A DNA stretch of 64,000 bases from Microcebus murinus (GCF_040939455.1 NC_134136.1:104148014-104212013), one strand, 5' to 3'; shown: positions 22,480 through 35,888, counted from the first letter of the stretch. The notes: generated by a model from the sequence alone, not told the origin. Made by a program: numbers and translations.

Positions 22480-22823
<344 letters not shown>

Positions 22824-24100
22824 TGTTTTTCTAATAGTGCGTAGATTTACTCATCACCTAAACTAGCATTAATTCTAGTTATTGTTTAACATTATGAAAA
22901 ATATAAATTTATGTTTAATCAAATTGAACCATTGTTAGGATAATCTTATATTTCCACAATGATAAGATTTAGGAGGATGTCAGCTGAAAGAAAATTTCCA
23001 AGATGTTTAGATAAACCTTAGGTTGATATTATATTTAGTTACTTGAAGGACATTAATTGGAGACCTAGATCATTTCTATGTAAGATACAATAGCGAAGCA
23101 TTGATTATTAAACATAATTTGAAGTTTATATACTTTTTGCTCTTTACTTGCATATGCTACAGAGAAGCCATATCATTGGGTCTGTGAATGTACATGTTCA
23201 TTTCTGTTATGTAAAGAAATTGTGTAGGGCAATTGTGCTAGTTTGCCAAAATTACAAACTGTTCACAATTATCCATCCTTTAGTTTTCTCTGTGAAATAG
23301 ATGTGACTTTGCATAAAAGTTATGTTTAATATATCTGAATGAGACTCTACTAAGGAGTCTCAAGATAATGAGAGGTGTTTTGGTTGATTAAGGGGAAAAA
23401 AGAGAACACTCTTGTCTATAAATGAAATGACTTTTGTCCAGAATGAGAAAGAGGGTGGTGAAGGGCAACACTGAGCATATATAGAGATCTGTAGAAGTTT
23501 CACAGAAAGTGAATCTGAAAGGGAACACAGATTTGTGTTAAATTTTTGCCAAATCTGGCTCAGTTTTGATGGATTTATTCACAAGATTACCAAAAGGATC
23601 TGTGGTTCCTTTAGAATCAAATACTATAGTGATGCAAACCTAGAATTTGGTTTCGTCTCTCTGAAATGACAATTTTCTCGGAGTATTCATATGTTCTTAA
23701 TGGGAGGTTAGAAAAATTTGTTCTTCACCTTAGAGGCTAATTTGCCTAAATACCAGAGATGCTGTATCTTACTAGAATGACATTCCACACTGTGTTTCTG
23801 ACTTTGTCATGCCCTTGATTATTCTCCTTAAAATATAAAAAATGACAAATATTCCTCATTTCTGAAAGTGTTAAGGATTTTTGTTTTTGTAAATGCTACT
23901 TTGATTAATAGGTAGCCAAGTCACAGCCATTCATATTCTAAGGTACCCATGATCCCATCTTAAGCACTCAAATCTCCTAGCAAATTTTGATTTTTGCTTT
24001 CCCCAAATCAAATCCTCAATGGAAAATGAAATTTAAAACTATAAAAATTTCACAATATTTTTGCCATCCAAACTTTGCTTTTTCTTTCCTTTTATTAATT
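22824..24100. other. Unassigned AT-rich DNA
   Basis: No recognisable gene, repeat or regulatory pattern. Confidence 0.5.
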
Positions 24101-24136
24101 TCTTTCTTTCTTTCTTTCTTTTTTTTTTTTTTTTTT
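24101..24136 (+). repeat. (TTTC)n/(T)n microsatellite
   Basis: Five TTTC units run into an 18-base T tract. Confidence 0.93.
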
Positions 24137-24367
24137 AGTTTTCTTTAAGAGTTCCTAGAAGATCTTAAAGATTTCCTCTTAGAAATTCACAGATTTATTC
24201 TTTTTGCCTTATGGCATGAGATGTGATAGAAATAAATAGGTTTATTTGTTATGTTACTATTGATGAGTTTCATAATTGTCAAATTAAAAGAGGTGCTACT
24301 TAGTGCTTAGGACTACTCTGAATTTGCATATGTCATATAGGCATCATTTGTAAATGAATGAGATCAT

Positions 24368-24471
24368 TTATTAAAAGATTTGTTCGGTAAAATTTGGATT
24401 CAGTCAAAAGGCCACACTTGGGGATCCAGAAGGCCACATGTGGCCCCAAGGCTGCAGGTTCTCCACCCAGA
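24368..24471 (+). mobile_element. Half copy of a palindromic hAT-type MITE
   Basis: From 'ttattaaaagatttgttc' through 'ggattcagtcaaaaggccac', 'ggatccagaaggccacatg' and 'ggctgcaggttctccaccc', this matches the right half of the element at 38095-38299. The left half is absent. The end 'tctccaccca' corresponds to the 'ccccaccc' terminal repeat. Non-autonomous; no transposase. Confidence 0.75.
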
Positions 24472-24504
24472 GTAGAGTTCAAGAATTCTGTTTCCAAATT
24501 GTTA

Positions 24505-24516
24505 AATATATATATA

Positions 24517-24561
<45 letters not shown>

Positions 24562-24568
24562 ATATATA
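24505..24568 (+). repeat. (TA)n/(TG)n compound microsatellite
   Basis: Alternating TA tracts with an internal gtgtgtg block and three 'atgta' interruptions. Confidence 0.95.
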
Positions 24569-25811
24569 AGAATTATAGGAGATGACACTGATCATCTTTG
24601 GCAGCCAAATCACATAATGTAAATGTTTCCAAATACACCATTTTTAAAATGTTCTCTAATAGTAAAGTTTACTTTTTTAAAAAAAACTATGGTTTCATTA
24701 TTAAAATGAAACCTCTACTTTGAATAGACAGAATATGTGTCATTTATTTAGTAATTTATTATCTTCTAGGAAGTAAATCGCTGACAAACAAGGTGGCAAC
24801 TTTTGAACACTCATCTTTTTCATGAAAGGAAAAAAGACAAAATACATACTTATGTTTAAATGTAACAACTCTTTGAAGTACTTTGTAGTGAAATAATCAA
24901 TAAACCTCCATATGTCCAGAAGGATTTCCATGGTCACTGTTCATTTAATTGCAGAGTATTGTAAAGATTTAACAAATTTTACAGGTTTTTAAAGTAGTAA
25001 AATCCATAAATCCCTTTACTTGCCCAATATCTTAAAATATGCTAAAGATACACAAATGATGAGGGTGGCATTTTCAACCTCTTCTCCCTTTCAAATTCCT
25101 ACTTTCCTCTCTGGGAAGCTGGTGCAATGTGAGTGTCTTATACATGTCTGATGTGGACTGAGTGAGGATCAGGATGAATCTATATATGAAATATCAGCAA
25201 AGCTTTAATTTTCTTGATAAAAACAAGTAAAAGGAAAAAGAAAAGTTCTAAAGTTTTGTTCTTGTATTCCAGTGGCTTGACATGTATGCCTCATTTTTGG
25301 AAGTTATAGAATAAATTATTACTTTTAGATGTTCACTTTCCAGTTCATGTTGGTGACAAATTAATAAGAGTTTTTGATACCATAGGAATGTGCCATATAT
25401 AAACAATTTTTTAATATTCCAGCAACGTAAACTCTTCAGATCATAAGCCCAAACTGAGAATGAAATGGAAAGTGGCTTTTGAACACTAAAGTCACAAGTC
25501 TTCCTGTAGAAGATGCTGCTGGTTGTCAGTCATATTCCCCAGCTTTTTCCTTCCTAACACAACCAATATTTGTTCAAGATTCACTCTCTTCTGATTAGCC
25601 TTGTACTTTCAGGATAGGTCAGTCCTTCCCCACACCCTAGTCAACATGGTCTAAGCTAACTCATTCCCCATGTCAGTGATTCATTTTGGAATTGATACAT
25701 ATTACGATTTGGCTAATGAAATGAGAGGCATAAGTCTATGGGATTTCATAGGAGTCCCTAAAAGTCTTTAGAAGATACTTCTGTGCAAAAATTTCCTAAG
25801 TCTTAAACATG
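24569..25811. other. Unassigned DNA
   Basis: AT-rich; nothing recognised on either strand. Confidence 0.5.
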
Positions 25812-25815
25812 CACA

Positions 25816-25856
<41 letters not shown>
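25812..25856 (+). repeat. (CA)n microsatellite
   Basis: About 20 CA units, nearly uninterrupted (one cactca break at the left). Confidence 0.96.
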
Positions 25857-25860
<4 letters not shown>

Positions 25861-28171
25861 AAGAATGGTCTCTTTTACTGTTTTGTATGTTATCAAAAGG
25901 ATGTGATACCTAGAGATGCACTAGCCATCCTGCACCTGGGAGGCAAGGTAATGGGTGAAGAAAGCCAAAGATCATAAGCTGGAATGAAGGAACCATCATG
26001 TCTTTAGAATTATAGTTACACATATTAATAACATCCCCTTATTTGCTTAAGTAGCTGAATCTGGATTTTCTGTTTCTTGTAATTTATAACTTGCTGTCAT
26101 ATCCCTACCTATACATAGATCGTATACTATTATATGGTAGGACTTCACTCATTGTTATTGACTATTATTCACCATCTAACTTGTAACAAATTTGCCTGTC
26201 TGGTTTTCCTACACATAGCACTTTCAAACTAGGGATCTTTAAGATTAGTGTCACGTAAGAGGCTATCAGAGGAAAGCAAATGACAGTGGGAGATGTGAAA
26301 GCTGACAGGCAACCTTTGAAGGAAGAAGAGGCTAAAAAGGCACAGGACTGGGAGATATACAATTATAGTACACAAAATGGATGCTCATTATTATGACTTT
26401 AAGACATCAAGGGAAAAGTTGAATTATCCTTTCTATATAAAGACTGAGAACTATATATTTTATAAAGATTTCCATAAAAAATCTTAAAATGTATTAAATG
26501 TGTAATGTTGTTTGATGGGATAAGTTAGGTGGAATGTTGACTGACAGGATATCCTTTAGTTTTCCAACACCTAGCCCAGAGAAATGCATGATTGAGATAC
26601 TTAAAATTTTATTAAATTAATAAATATTTGGAGAATAGATGATATATAATTATAACCCACCTCTATTTTTCACAGTTCCATAACTCCTCTGACATCTAAA
26701 TAATTACCTCTAAATATCTTTCTGCACTTAGTTTTCCATGATGTCTACTCCCCCAATTTATCTTTCGGGGGGGGGCATTTAAGAGAACACATTGCAAGGA
26801 AGTTTTGAAGGTTTTCCACTGTAAGTTAAAGATAGAAATACACCTAAACATTTTTTAGTTTCTTGGTAAATTTCATTCAGATAGCAAGATGGAATTTCCG
26901 GGTCAAAATGAAAGACTAAGAAGGAAAAAATGTTAACTCAATTCATATCAGTGGTGCATGAGGTGGGGAGTAATGAAAGGCAGTCTTCCTAATAGGCAGG
27001 CAATAAGGAGGTAAAATGTAGAATAAGTTAAAAACAATAAGAAAACTGATTAATATTTAATCTATGTTTTATCACCATGCACCAACAATTCTAAACAATG
27101 TATGTGATAAAATATTTCTCCCTCCCAAAATATTTTGTTGCTCTAAGTTCTAAAATGTGGCTACTGATGAGTTTTAATCATATTTATGTGAGCTTCAAAG
27201 TAGCCCATTTTTATTATTTATCCATGGATAACCATTTAATTCTACATGGCCATTAACTTGAAGACCTCCCAATTGCACATTTGATCACCAACACACAGAC
27301 TCAACTACATGCATTTATTTTCAGAGTAAATTCATAATAGTTTGGAATGGTCTGAGCTGACTTTGGGAAAAGTTACTGTATCCCATCCAGTGGTACTAGA
27401 CTTTCTTTTTCTTTTTTTAAGCAGGAGATTTGATACAAACAATGATGGCATAATAATTTTAAAGATGAAGAAATAGAACATTGAGTTACTTCATATTTGA
27501 CATTGTATGTTAAAACAGTGAAACAGAATGAGAACTATAGGGATAGCATTTTTGTTTGGAAAGAGTGTGGTTTTGATATGTGAAATATGCTACTGAATTT
27601 GAAAAATGGAAATTTCTTTTTGTATTTCAGTTTTGAAACTAAAGAACAAATCCAGAAAATAATGGCTATCACTGATGTTTGCATGATTTTTTACTGACAC
27701 TAATTTAATTATATTTAGAAGAAACAGGTGTTAAAATGTGATCCGAAATAGTCAAATACCCTAGTTGTGTCACTAGGTCATCCCTCCTATGTAACACACA
27801 CACTGTTAAGGCATGAATTAATCTTGTTTATCATGGAAGTCAACTTTAAGTACCAAATGAGTGAGGTAACAATTTTCCAGTAACCATGAATCAGTTTAGG
27901 AACCAGCAAAAGGATTACAGTGAGCCTCACGATATATAGACAATCTTCCAATAAGTCATGCCACTGTAATTAAGTTGAACCTGTAAGACTCTCTGCTATT
28001 CACTTTCTACATTGAAATGATTATGTTCAAGATCAAATATGAACAAACGTTTACTCAGTAGATGATGAAATGGGTATGACATGGATAGGTTAATGACATC
28101 AAATATGTCTTCTTTGAGGAAATTAATTCTCCAAATGACATTAGTGATGTTCAGCTTCCTAGAGGCATTTT
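25857..28171. other. Unassigned AT-rich DNA
   Basis: No gene or confident repeat. A G10 run lies at 26767-26776. Short frames (for example 26165-26362 minus) have no identifiable domain. Confidence 0.5.
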
Positions 28172-28408
28172 TCATTTTGCTTTCAGGAATAAACTGTATC
28201 CTGTCATCTTACCCAACTTCTCGGCAACATTCATCATAGGGCTCCATGTTTCTTTTACTTGGACACTTCTCTGGGACTTAGCGGTTCCACAGTCTTTCTG
28301 TTTTTTTACTGCTTTTCTGGCTTTTTTTCTCTGTTTCCTTTGCTGGATCAGATTTATCTTACTAGCCTTTCCATATGAGAGTTTGTCAAGACTATGTCTT
28401 AGACTCAT
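28172..28408 (-). other. Unrecognised lysine/arginine-rich 78-codon open frame
   Basis: I do not recognise this frame. It is strongly basic in the middle (KINLIQQRKQRKKARKAVKK) and has WSPMMNVAEKLGKM near the end. A second frame just upstream on the same strand (about 28408-28455) reads EAKNMHEIIYDKNIK before a stop. That pattern, with a small frame shift and protein-like composition on either side, could mean a decayed processed pseudogene of a nucleolar or DNA-binding protein. No poly(A) or target duplication was found. Chance is an equal explanation. Confidence 0.25.
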
Positions 28409-28597
28409 TTCTCACTTCATTTTATATTCTTGTCATAGATAATCTCATGCATGTTCTTGGCTTCAACCAGCATGTATGATTGGATAGGTTGAAAATTTAT
28501 GTCTCCAGTCTCTCCGTGAGCTCCATATAGTCACTAACAGTTGGAGATCTCTACCTGAATGTCTCAGGGACACCTCAAACGTAACCTTTCTATTTCA

Positions 28598-28965
28598 GTT
28601 ATCTAGTGCTGCATAAACATAATAGCTAAAACAATGAAGATGCATTATCTTTCACAATTCTCTGTATTAACTGGGTGGTTTTTCTGCTCCGCTTGGTGTG
28701 GGCTATAGGGTCACTCAGGCAACTGCCTTCACGTGGGGGCTGGGCTGGGTTGGAACATCTAAGATGGCCCTTCTTTCCACATGGTGTCTCTTCTACCAGG
28801 GCCCCTTCACATTACTTCTCTCTTTAACAGGATAGCCTGGACTTTTTATAACATGACAGCTGGATGCCAAGATAGTGAAGGTAGAAGTTGCCATTCCTTC
28901 TAAGGGCTTGGCCCAGAACTGGCACAGATCAAGGAAGCCTATTGCTTTAGCCAAATGTCTATGTC
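28598..28965 (-). mobile_element. MaLR-type LTR (same family as 10097), tentative
   Basis: 'ttatctagtgctgcataaac', 'gggctgggctgggttggaac', 'catctaagatggcccttctt', 'ataacatgacagctggatgc', 'gaagttgccattccttctaa' and 'cttggcccagaactggcaca' follow a well-known reverse-oriented mammalian LTR pattern. Non-coding, old. Confidence 0.55.
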
Positions 28966-29027
28966 TATAAAAATATTATTAAATTTTAGAGGTAGAATAG
29001 CTATTGCTACCATAAAAGGAAGTTTCT

Positions 29028-29207
29028 AAAAAGAAAAGAAGAAAGGAAAAGAAGGAAGGAAGGAAAGAAGGAAGGAAGGAAAGAAGGAAGGAAGGAAGGA
29101 AGGAAGGAAGGAAGGAAGGAAGGAAGGAAGGAAGGAAGGAAAGGAGGGAGGGAGGGAGGGAAGGAAGGAAGGAGGGAAGAAGGGAGGGAGAAAAAAAGAG
29201 AAAGGGA
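29028..29207 (+). repeat. Long purine tract (GAAG/GGAA/GGGA)n
   Basis: About 180 bases on the + strand are purine only, shifting from AAGG units (29050-29140) to GGGA/GGAG units (29143-29190) and then A-rich. A polypurine run of this length is a microsatellite with high mutation rate. Confidence 0.95.
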
Positions 29208-29439
29208 TCTAATCTAAAAACAACTTTTTAAAATAAGAAGAGAAATATAATTGAGCAATAAGCATTATTGATACTCTATAGTATATGAGCTTTATTAGTG
29301 ACTGAAGTGAGAGCTGCTGTTAAGCAATCCTACTTCTATCTATCAATAAAGGCACATTTAAAAACAAAAGATTACAAACACATTTTAATTATAAGAAAAT
29401 TTCTTCCATGAGCTACCAAGTTCAGAGTACAATTACCTT

Positions 29440-29990
29440 TCCATAATTTATGCTGTTAACCTTGGAATCATGGTTTGGTTGGTTTAACCCTTTCTCTTCA
29501 TACCAATTGAATCATTTATCAAGTCATATGGACTCTCCCTATGTGTAATTTCTCCCATCAAGTCCTCCATTTTTATTTCTATACAACCACTCTGCTCCAT
29601 TTCCTCTTTATTGCTAATCTGAGGTACTATGGAAATCTCATAACTGCCCACTCTGGATGCAAGCTATTTTATACATTAAAGTAATTATACAGATTCTCCA
29701 TCACTTGTATAATATAGCCCAAACAGCTTCATCTGACATTGAGTGTCCTCTTCAAATTGTTGTTTTAACTTTATTCCTAGCTCATGCTATCTCATACACA
29801 AACTCTCCATTTGGCCAAGTGGATGGTTTTCCTCCTTTCAATTGGTCTAACTATTTCCCTCCTGAATTATTCTTCCCTCATATCAATTTTCCCAAATCCT
29901 GCCATTTGTGTGTGTGTGTCTTGGCATACTATCTTATATCTTTCTGGACCACCCTAGCCCTCAATGATCCTCTGAGTTATCTGTGTTCCT
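29440..29990 (+). repeat. Possible decayed L2-like segment
   Basis: Pyrimidine-rich protein-like text, for example 'tttggttggtttaacccttt', 'ccactctgctccatttcctc' and 'ttcccaaatcctgccatttg', loosely follows the L2 C-terminal region. A 112-codon frame at 29657-29995 shows no recognisable domain. The match is weak. Confidence 0.33.
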
Positions 29991-31204
29991 CTTGAAATCA
30001 GAGCCAATTGACTTTTAGCCTAAACCAACTTACTATTTTTTAATGTTCCACGAGTCTCAAATTAAATAATAAAGTCTCCTGTGACAGATCAATCTTTTGT
30101 GCCTTCAGTACACATTTTTTTTTTTACTTTTGAGGAGAAAAGAAATTAATGGTAAAAAATTATGTATCTCCTTTATAGAGAGCTACTGTCTGCCACCAAA
30201 TTTATTGGAAATCAAAGGGAAGGCATACGAACCTGGTTTTAGAAAGAACCAGAGATAGGGCAGATCTAGGTATCCAGGTACGAAGAATCTCCCAGTCTTC
30301 TTAGGGATTAACCATAGAGATGAACAAAATCCTACCATTTTTTTTTTCATTTTTCTGACACACGTTTATAAGTGTTCAATTTGAAGAGATAGTCGTATTG
30401 GCAGAGCTTGAGCCACACACACATTCTTTTTGAAGTATGAGGGGGGATGGCTGTGGTGAAAAATTGAATGACTTTTGTATCAAGACTATCTAATGAGAGA
30501 GAGGTAATTCCCCAAAACAGACTTGGGAAGCTATTATTAGAAAAGAAGGAAGCAAATGCTGAGCAGACACATAATTCTTTCTTTATTTCAAATGATATGA
30601 CGTATCTGTATTTAATATATTCATACCCTGACAATGGTAGAGACTAACTTAGAAAGCAAGCTGGCTTAGTGCCAATAGAAAAACTGATATTGATTTGGTT
30701 GGAATGGTTGGACATGGGAGCAGAGGAACAATTTAAAAGCTGTTTGGGACTCTTCATTATGGCCAGAATTGCTTTCAAGATACTATATTTCCAGCAGACA
30801 ATAAATTAATTTGCATTTCAAGCATTTCTATAACTGTTAAATTATTTTCGTCTCTAAGAGACTACAGTGTTTTAAAATGCTAGCTAGCCACTTGGGAATT
30901 TCTAAGAAAAGTTCTAGAAATTAAATCTCTTGGGTACAATGTGTGAATAACAGAAAATGATCCTATGTTTTCCAACCAAAGGATAACTTTCTCTAATCTT
31001 AAAAACCAGAGTAAGATATCATCATTTTACTATTATTAACCTGATCCTATTTAACATTACAATAAAGCAGTGGCTGAGTAGTATTTTTTAAGTCAAATAC
31101 CTCTTTGAGATACTGATGACAGCCATAGTATTCTCTCTCCAAAACATAGATTTGCAAAACTACACACAATTTTGCACACAGTTCCAGAGGATTCATATGT
31201 TCTG
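29991..31204. other. Unassigned DNA
   Basis: No recognisable gene or repeat. The 95-codon minus frame at 30347-30634 has no identifiable domain. Confidence 0.5.
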
Positions 31205-31229
31205 AAGCCCATCAATGGTTACCAGATTT

Positions 31230-31564
31230 AAAAATGGTGAACACCTTGTATTAACCTGGATGGAAAAGGAACCCCTTCTTCTAAGTGAAGTATCACAAGA
31301 ATAGAAAAACAAACACCACATGTACTCACCATTAAATTGGTCCTAATTGATCAACACATATGTGCACATATGGAAGTAACAATCACTGGGGATTGGGCAG
31401 GTGGGAGGGGATGGGTAAATTCACACTTAATGGGTGTGGTACACTCTGTCTGGGGGTTGGGCACACTTGTAGCTTTGACTCGGGCAGTACAAAGGCAATT
31501 TATGAGACCAAAGTGTTTGTACCCATGTAATATTCTGAAATAAAAAATAAGAAAGAAAAAAAAA
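31230..31564 (+). mobile_element. L1: L1 3' tip, sense orientation
   Basis: 'ttgtattaacctggatggaa', 'aacaaacaccacatgtactc', 'accattaaattgg', a G-rich 3' UTR (31387-31460), 'gtttgtacccatgtaatatt' and 'ctgaaataaaaaataag'. It is a short 5'-truncated L1 whose 3' UTR differs in places from the youngest set, so it is probably somewhat older. The poly(A) tail ends at about 31564. Confidence 0.85.
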
Positions 31565-31832
31565 CACCTATTGATGGGATATTTTATATATTTTTTGTAC
31601 TAAGTCTTCAAATCCAGGCCACATTTCAAGTCCTCACCAGCTACATGTGGCTAGTTGCTATCCTATTTGGCAAGATGAGGCCAAAATATTCAACTTTAGC
31701 TACTTGTTCTTCCTCAGGGAGGGCTTCAGTTCCTCAGCATTTCTTATGCAGAGCTATTTGGCTCCTTCTCAGATGCTGTCTTTAAAATCCAATACCTATT
31801 CTCTTCCTCCCCAAACTGCTTAATAATGTTTT

Positions 31833-32165
31833 GTTTTGTTTTGTTTTGTTTTTGAGACAGAGTCTCACTTTGTTGCCCAGGCTAGAGTGAGTGCCGTGGC
31901 GTCAGCCTGGCTCACAGCAACCTCAATCTCCTGGGCTCAGCGATTCTACTGCCTCAGCCTCCCAAGTAGCTGGGACTACAGGCATGTGCCACCATGCCCA
32001 GCTAATTTTTTGTATATATATTTTTAGTTGGTCAATTAATTTCTTTCTACTTTTGGTAGAGACGGGGTCTCGCTCAGGCTGGTTTCGAACTCCTGACCTT
32101 GAGCAATCCGCCCGTCTCGGCCTCCCAAAGTGCTAGGATTACAGGCCTGAGCCACCGCGCCCGGC
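31833..32165 (-). mobile_element. Alu: Lemur-type Alu, full length, 13-bp TSD
   Basis: The tail is a (TTTTG)n complement. Then come gagacagagtctcactttg, two monomers with the lemur linker and the end gcgcccggc. The target-site duplication ttaataatgtttt is exact at 31820-31832 and 32166-32178. The A-tail microsatellite (CAAAA)n is a common decay product. Confidence 0.97.
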
Positions 32166-32178
32166 TTAATAATGTTTT

Positions 32179-34454
32179 AAGTCTTTAAAATACTCTTACC
32201 ATGAACTATCTGCCTAGAAGGGCAATGAAAGGTTCTAAATTCAACAACAACGTTTTCTATAAAATGATAGAACTGAAGGGGATAATGGACTTAGGCCACT
32301 CAAACTTTGGATATAGGAGGACAGATGGGAGAGGCTGATTTTTAAAATACCGTGTTACTATGCTATGGAAAACGTATTTATCATCTGCTATGCTAAGAAT
32401 TAGGACTGGGATCTTCTGAGAGATTTAAATCTTCTGGGATAATTATATCAGCTGACAAATGCACATACAGTGCCAATGGTCTACTTGTCTTATTTGCTCA
32501 AACTTCCAATTCTTAGACAAATCACCAGATTCTCAAGGTAATGTATGTGTCCCAGTTGAGACTCTGGCGCACACAAATCTTTATTGTGACAGCTCCCTGT
32601 GGTGCTTCTGTGACCCAATGAAGTGGAAATAAAGATGAAAGATTTGTAGATTTTGAAAAGTAGTTTTAACTATTTAAAAAATTGCTGTTCTAAAATGATT
32701 TCTATTTTATAGTATTTAGGGCTTAAACAAAGGAACAAAATGTTATAAACTATTTAACTCACTTGACATTCTTCTGTGGATTCTGAATAGGAAATATTAA
32801 TTGACTATATTAAAAAGAGACATTGTGTCACATTCTCTTTAGTAAAAAAAAAAATCTAACACAAAAAAAGACCTACCTTCTTTTATTTGCATGTGTTGTT
32901 TATATTAGTGTAGGTAAAAGTTTCTCCATGCAACTAGGAAAGGAACCAAAAAATGTGTTCTTTCCTTTGAAAGCTGCCTAAATACAAATCTGTTATTCTT
33001 CTGAGCAAAGAATGCTGTCTATATTGCAAAAAATAAGGTTATTCTAAGCAGGGAGAAAACACAATAGATTGTCTCTTTTGTTTTTTGTTGTTTTTTAGGA
33101 AACAAAGGAAATAATTTCTCAAGAATATTCTGCACAAGAATATCATTTTCGAAGTTCTGAGAATTCTAAAATACTTGTTGGAATATGCACACTTCAATAT
33201 ATGCATACACATATAAACATACACCCAAAAGTGCCCTTCTAAATTAATCGCTACCTCCAGCAATCCAAAGATTATCATTTATTCTTTAAATGAATGGTGC
33301 AAAATATAATTGTATATACAAAAAATACATATAGCTCTTCTAAATGTAAATATCTACCCAGGGAAAAAAGTAAGAAAATCAATGTAAATGTAAATTGAAT
33401 TATCCTTCCAGAAAAGAAAATGTAGTGTAGCCTTGCTTGGTATTATGACTTTTCCAAGGAGCTACTTTATATGGTTTAACAGAACACTATCCCCACCCAA
33501 GATGCACACAACTCATGAATTTAAGATCCAGGAAATTTTTCAATCCAAACTAAGCTGGAGAAAAACAACTGATTAAAAATAAATACTATATACCCAAAGT
33601 GTTATGTAGCATAAAATTTTAATCATGTAAGAATAATATGTATCCATTTTTGTTTCTCCCTCAGTGAAAGCATGGAATCATTTGGAGCCGGAATCATGGA
33701 AGGATAGGTTCTGAGAGAGTTCTTGAAGTAGAGGTTGGGGAAGACAGCTTAGGAATCATATTTATAAAAACATGTGATTCCAGTATCCTATTTCTGTTCT
33801 TGGTCTCACTGCTAGATTGTGGGCAATGAATGATATGCCTTGAATGGATGGGTCTTAAAGGTGTTTGCAGAGAACATAAAATGCTGGAGATCACATATCC
33901 AGTTTGGGTAGGAACAGGAAACAGGGTCCCTACAAAGTTACCACTGTGGATACTGGAGCAGAAGATGAGAAAACTCATCTTTGTGAGTCCAGGAGGTGCA
34001 AAGTCTTCAGGATTTCTCGTTTATTTCTATACGCTGGTATAGCTATCAGTGTTAGTGGCATAATGTATTGTGTCATGTTACTTCAGGGTCACTAGAGTTC
34101 CATCAAAGCCCTGATTTGGAGGGAACAATATGAATGAGTACAACTGGAGGATCCAGGAAGGATGCTTTAGGAAAGCCAGGCAAGTGGGAGTGGATGTGTA
34201 AGAGGATGTGTAAGTCCATCCCAGAGCCCCTGACATGCGTGCACTGAACTTGCCACAGTAGACAACGCTGGGGAACTCTATTTAGGGTGGCAAAGCCCAA
34301 ACTAGGTGGAACATCACTTGAAAGGGCAAGAGACCCATTGGTTTTGTCACATTTACCTGAACTATTCTAAGGGCTTCTTTTCTGATTTCTCTATTACTGG
34401 TTTCTCTATTTGGAAGTCTGTCTTTTAAGCTTACTTATTAATTGGGTAGCCATT
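32179..34454. other. Unassigned DNA
   Basis: No gene or confident repeat. Overlapping short frames near 33694-34042 on both strands show no domain. The text 33680-34320 has the composition of an old LTR but I cannot name it. Confidence 0.45.
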
Positions 34455-34560
34455 AATTAATTATCTATACACCAGGCAGTATGCTACATTCTCCTAATAA
34501 AAGAGTAAGAACAACTTCCTGTCCTCATAAAGCTGCTAGTCCAAACAATTCCAACAAAAT
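34455..34560 (-). repeat. L2: L2 3'-end fragment
   Basis: 'ctatacaccaggcagtatgc' and 'cttcctgtcctcataaagct' are the complement of the L2 3' end (aggcactgtgct.. tgccctcatggagct). Confidence 0.5.
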
Positions 34561-34824
34561 GGGAGCACCGCTATAGGGTATATAGGAGCATGTAGTACTG
34601 ATGCCCTGATTGAGCATGGACTCCCTGATCAGAGTGATGTCTGATTATCACCCTTTTAGTAATGCCAGGATTGATCAGTGGAAAGCTGATGACAGCCTGA
34701 TTCCTGCATTATAAAATCTCCTAATTAGTCTAAAATTTCCCAGGACTTAGTGGTTCTGGATAATAGTTTCTTTAAAAATTCTTAAGAAGGCTTATTTAGG
34801 GCAAATGAATAGACCGTAAATTCA

Positions 34825-34990
34825 GCTTATTCTAAATACTAGGTCCTATGTTGGTGCTAGAGATACAAAAATAAGTAAGGTGCATGTGGAAGAGAAAGTG
34901 CAATATGAGAAATGTGCAGGGCTAGATACAAAGTCCTCTGGGAACACAGGGGAAGCAAGGTCCCTAATGACAGCAATCTCTGGTGAGTCA
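34825..34990 (-). repeat. L2-like fragment
   Basis: 'ctaggtcctatgttggtgct', then 'agagatacaaaaataagtaa', resembles the same L2 3' end read in reverse. The remainder to 34990 is poorly matched. Confidence 0.4.
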
Positions 34991-35888
34991 ATGAATCTCT
35001 GGCAGTTTATTTGGGTCAGTAGCTGTTAGTTATCATGAATTAGCAAGCAGCCAACAATGAAGCTAGGCAGCTTGAGTTCCTGCATTTCAAAGCCAACCAC
35101 CAAAGAAACTTTCACTAGAGGCTTGATGAATCATACTTTCTGGGTTCATCCTGAAATGACTCCATCATTATTTTCTTTTTCTAAAACTAAATTCACGTGT
35201 CTGCAATGGACAACCCTGCTTCAGTCTCTTGAAAAACAGGCCAGGATTCTGTATGGTTATGCACTAGTGGATTTGTTTCTTTAGTGTTCCAAGAGTTGTT
35301 TGCACCAGTTATTTAAGTAAGAATACTCTAGGTAGTACATTTCACCCCTTAGATCCCCACGAATATAGTATTTCAGTTGAAGAACTATTGTCCCTTGCCT
35401 GTTTTACTGCTCCCAAAGTTGAAGTTTGATGGAAAGAAATCAGCTTTCAAATAAGAATGGTGTCACCTGCTGCTGGTTTAGCAGCACTGCAAACCACAGA
35501 TTATGCAGATTACATAAAGACCAATCTTTCTACCTAGAGCAGAGGAAGAGAGACCCAATTTTCCCATTGGGTGTTATATTCTAGAGTCAGCCATTTACTT
35601 AATTTTCCAAAGAATACTGCAAGAGAATACTGAAAGTGTTTTCTAAAATACAATAGAATACTGAAAATGTTATCTAAGATATAATAAGAAAAGCCAAAAT
35701 AATTTATAACTAGCCCTAGAATTATTCTCTTAAGATTTTAATATTGCATACAAAAGTGCATTTAAGTTTTTTTCCCTCCCCCAAGAACTCAGTAATTGAT
35801 TTCCTTTCATAGTGGATAATCATCTTATGATACATAATACTTCTAAATATTTCACTTTTGTAAAATAGTTATTTTCATGTAATCCTAT
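34991..35888. other. Unassigned DNA
   Basis: Nothing recognised. The phrase 'gagaatactgaaagtg' is near-duplicated at about 35626 and 35648 ('agaatactgaaaatg'). Confidence 0.5.

Noticed and set aside
29028..29207. Tandem array as a possible CRISPR or satellite
   Set aside because: It is a simple polypurine microsatellite with 4-base units and no spacers.
29657..29995. 112-codon plus frame as a possible gene
   Set aside because: No recognisable domain, no start context, no neighbouring exons. It may be an L2-like relic.
31836..32136. Open frames of 63 and 81 codons over the Alu
   Set aside because: They lie inside an Alu read from its antisense strand, a well-known source of spurious frames.
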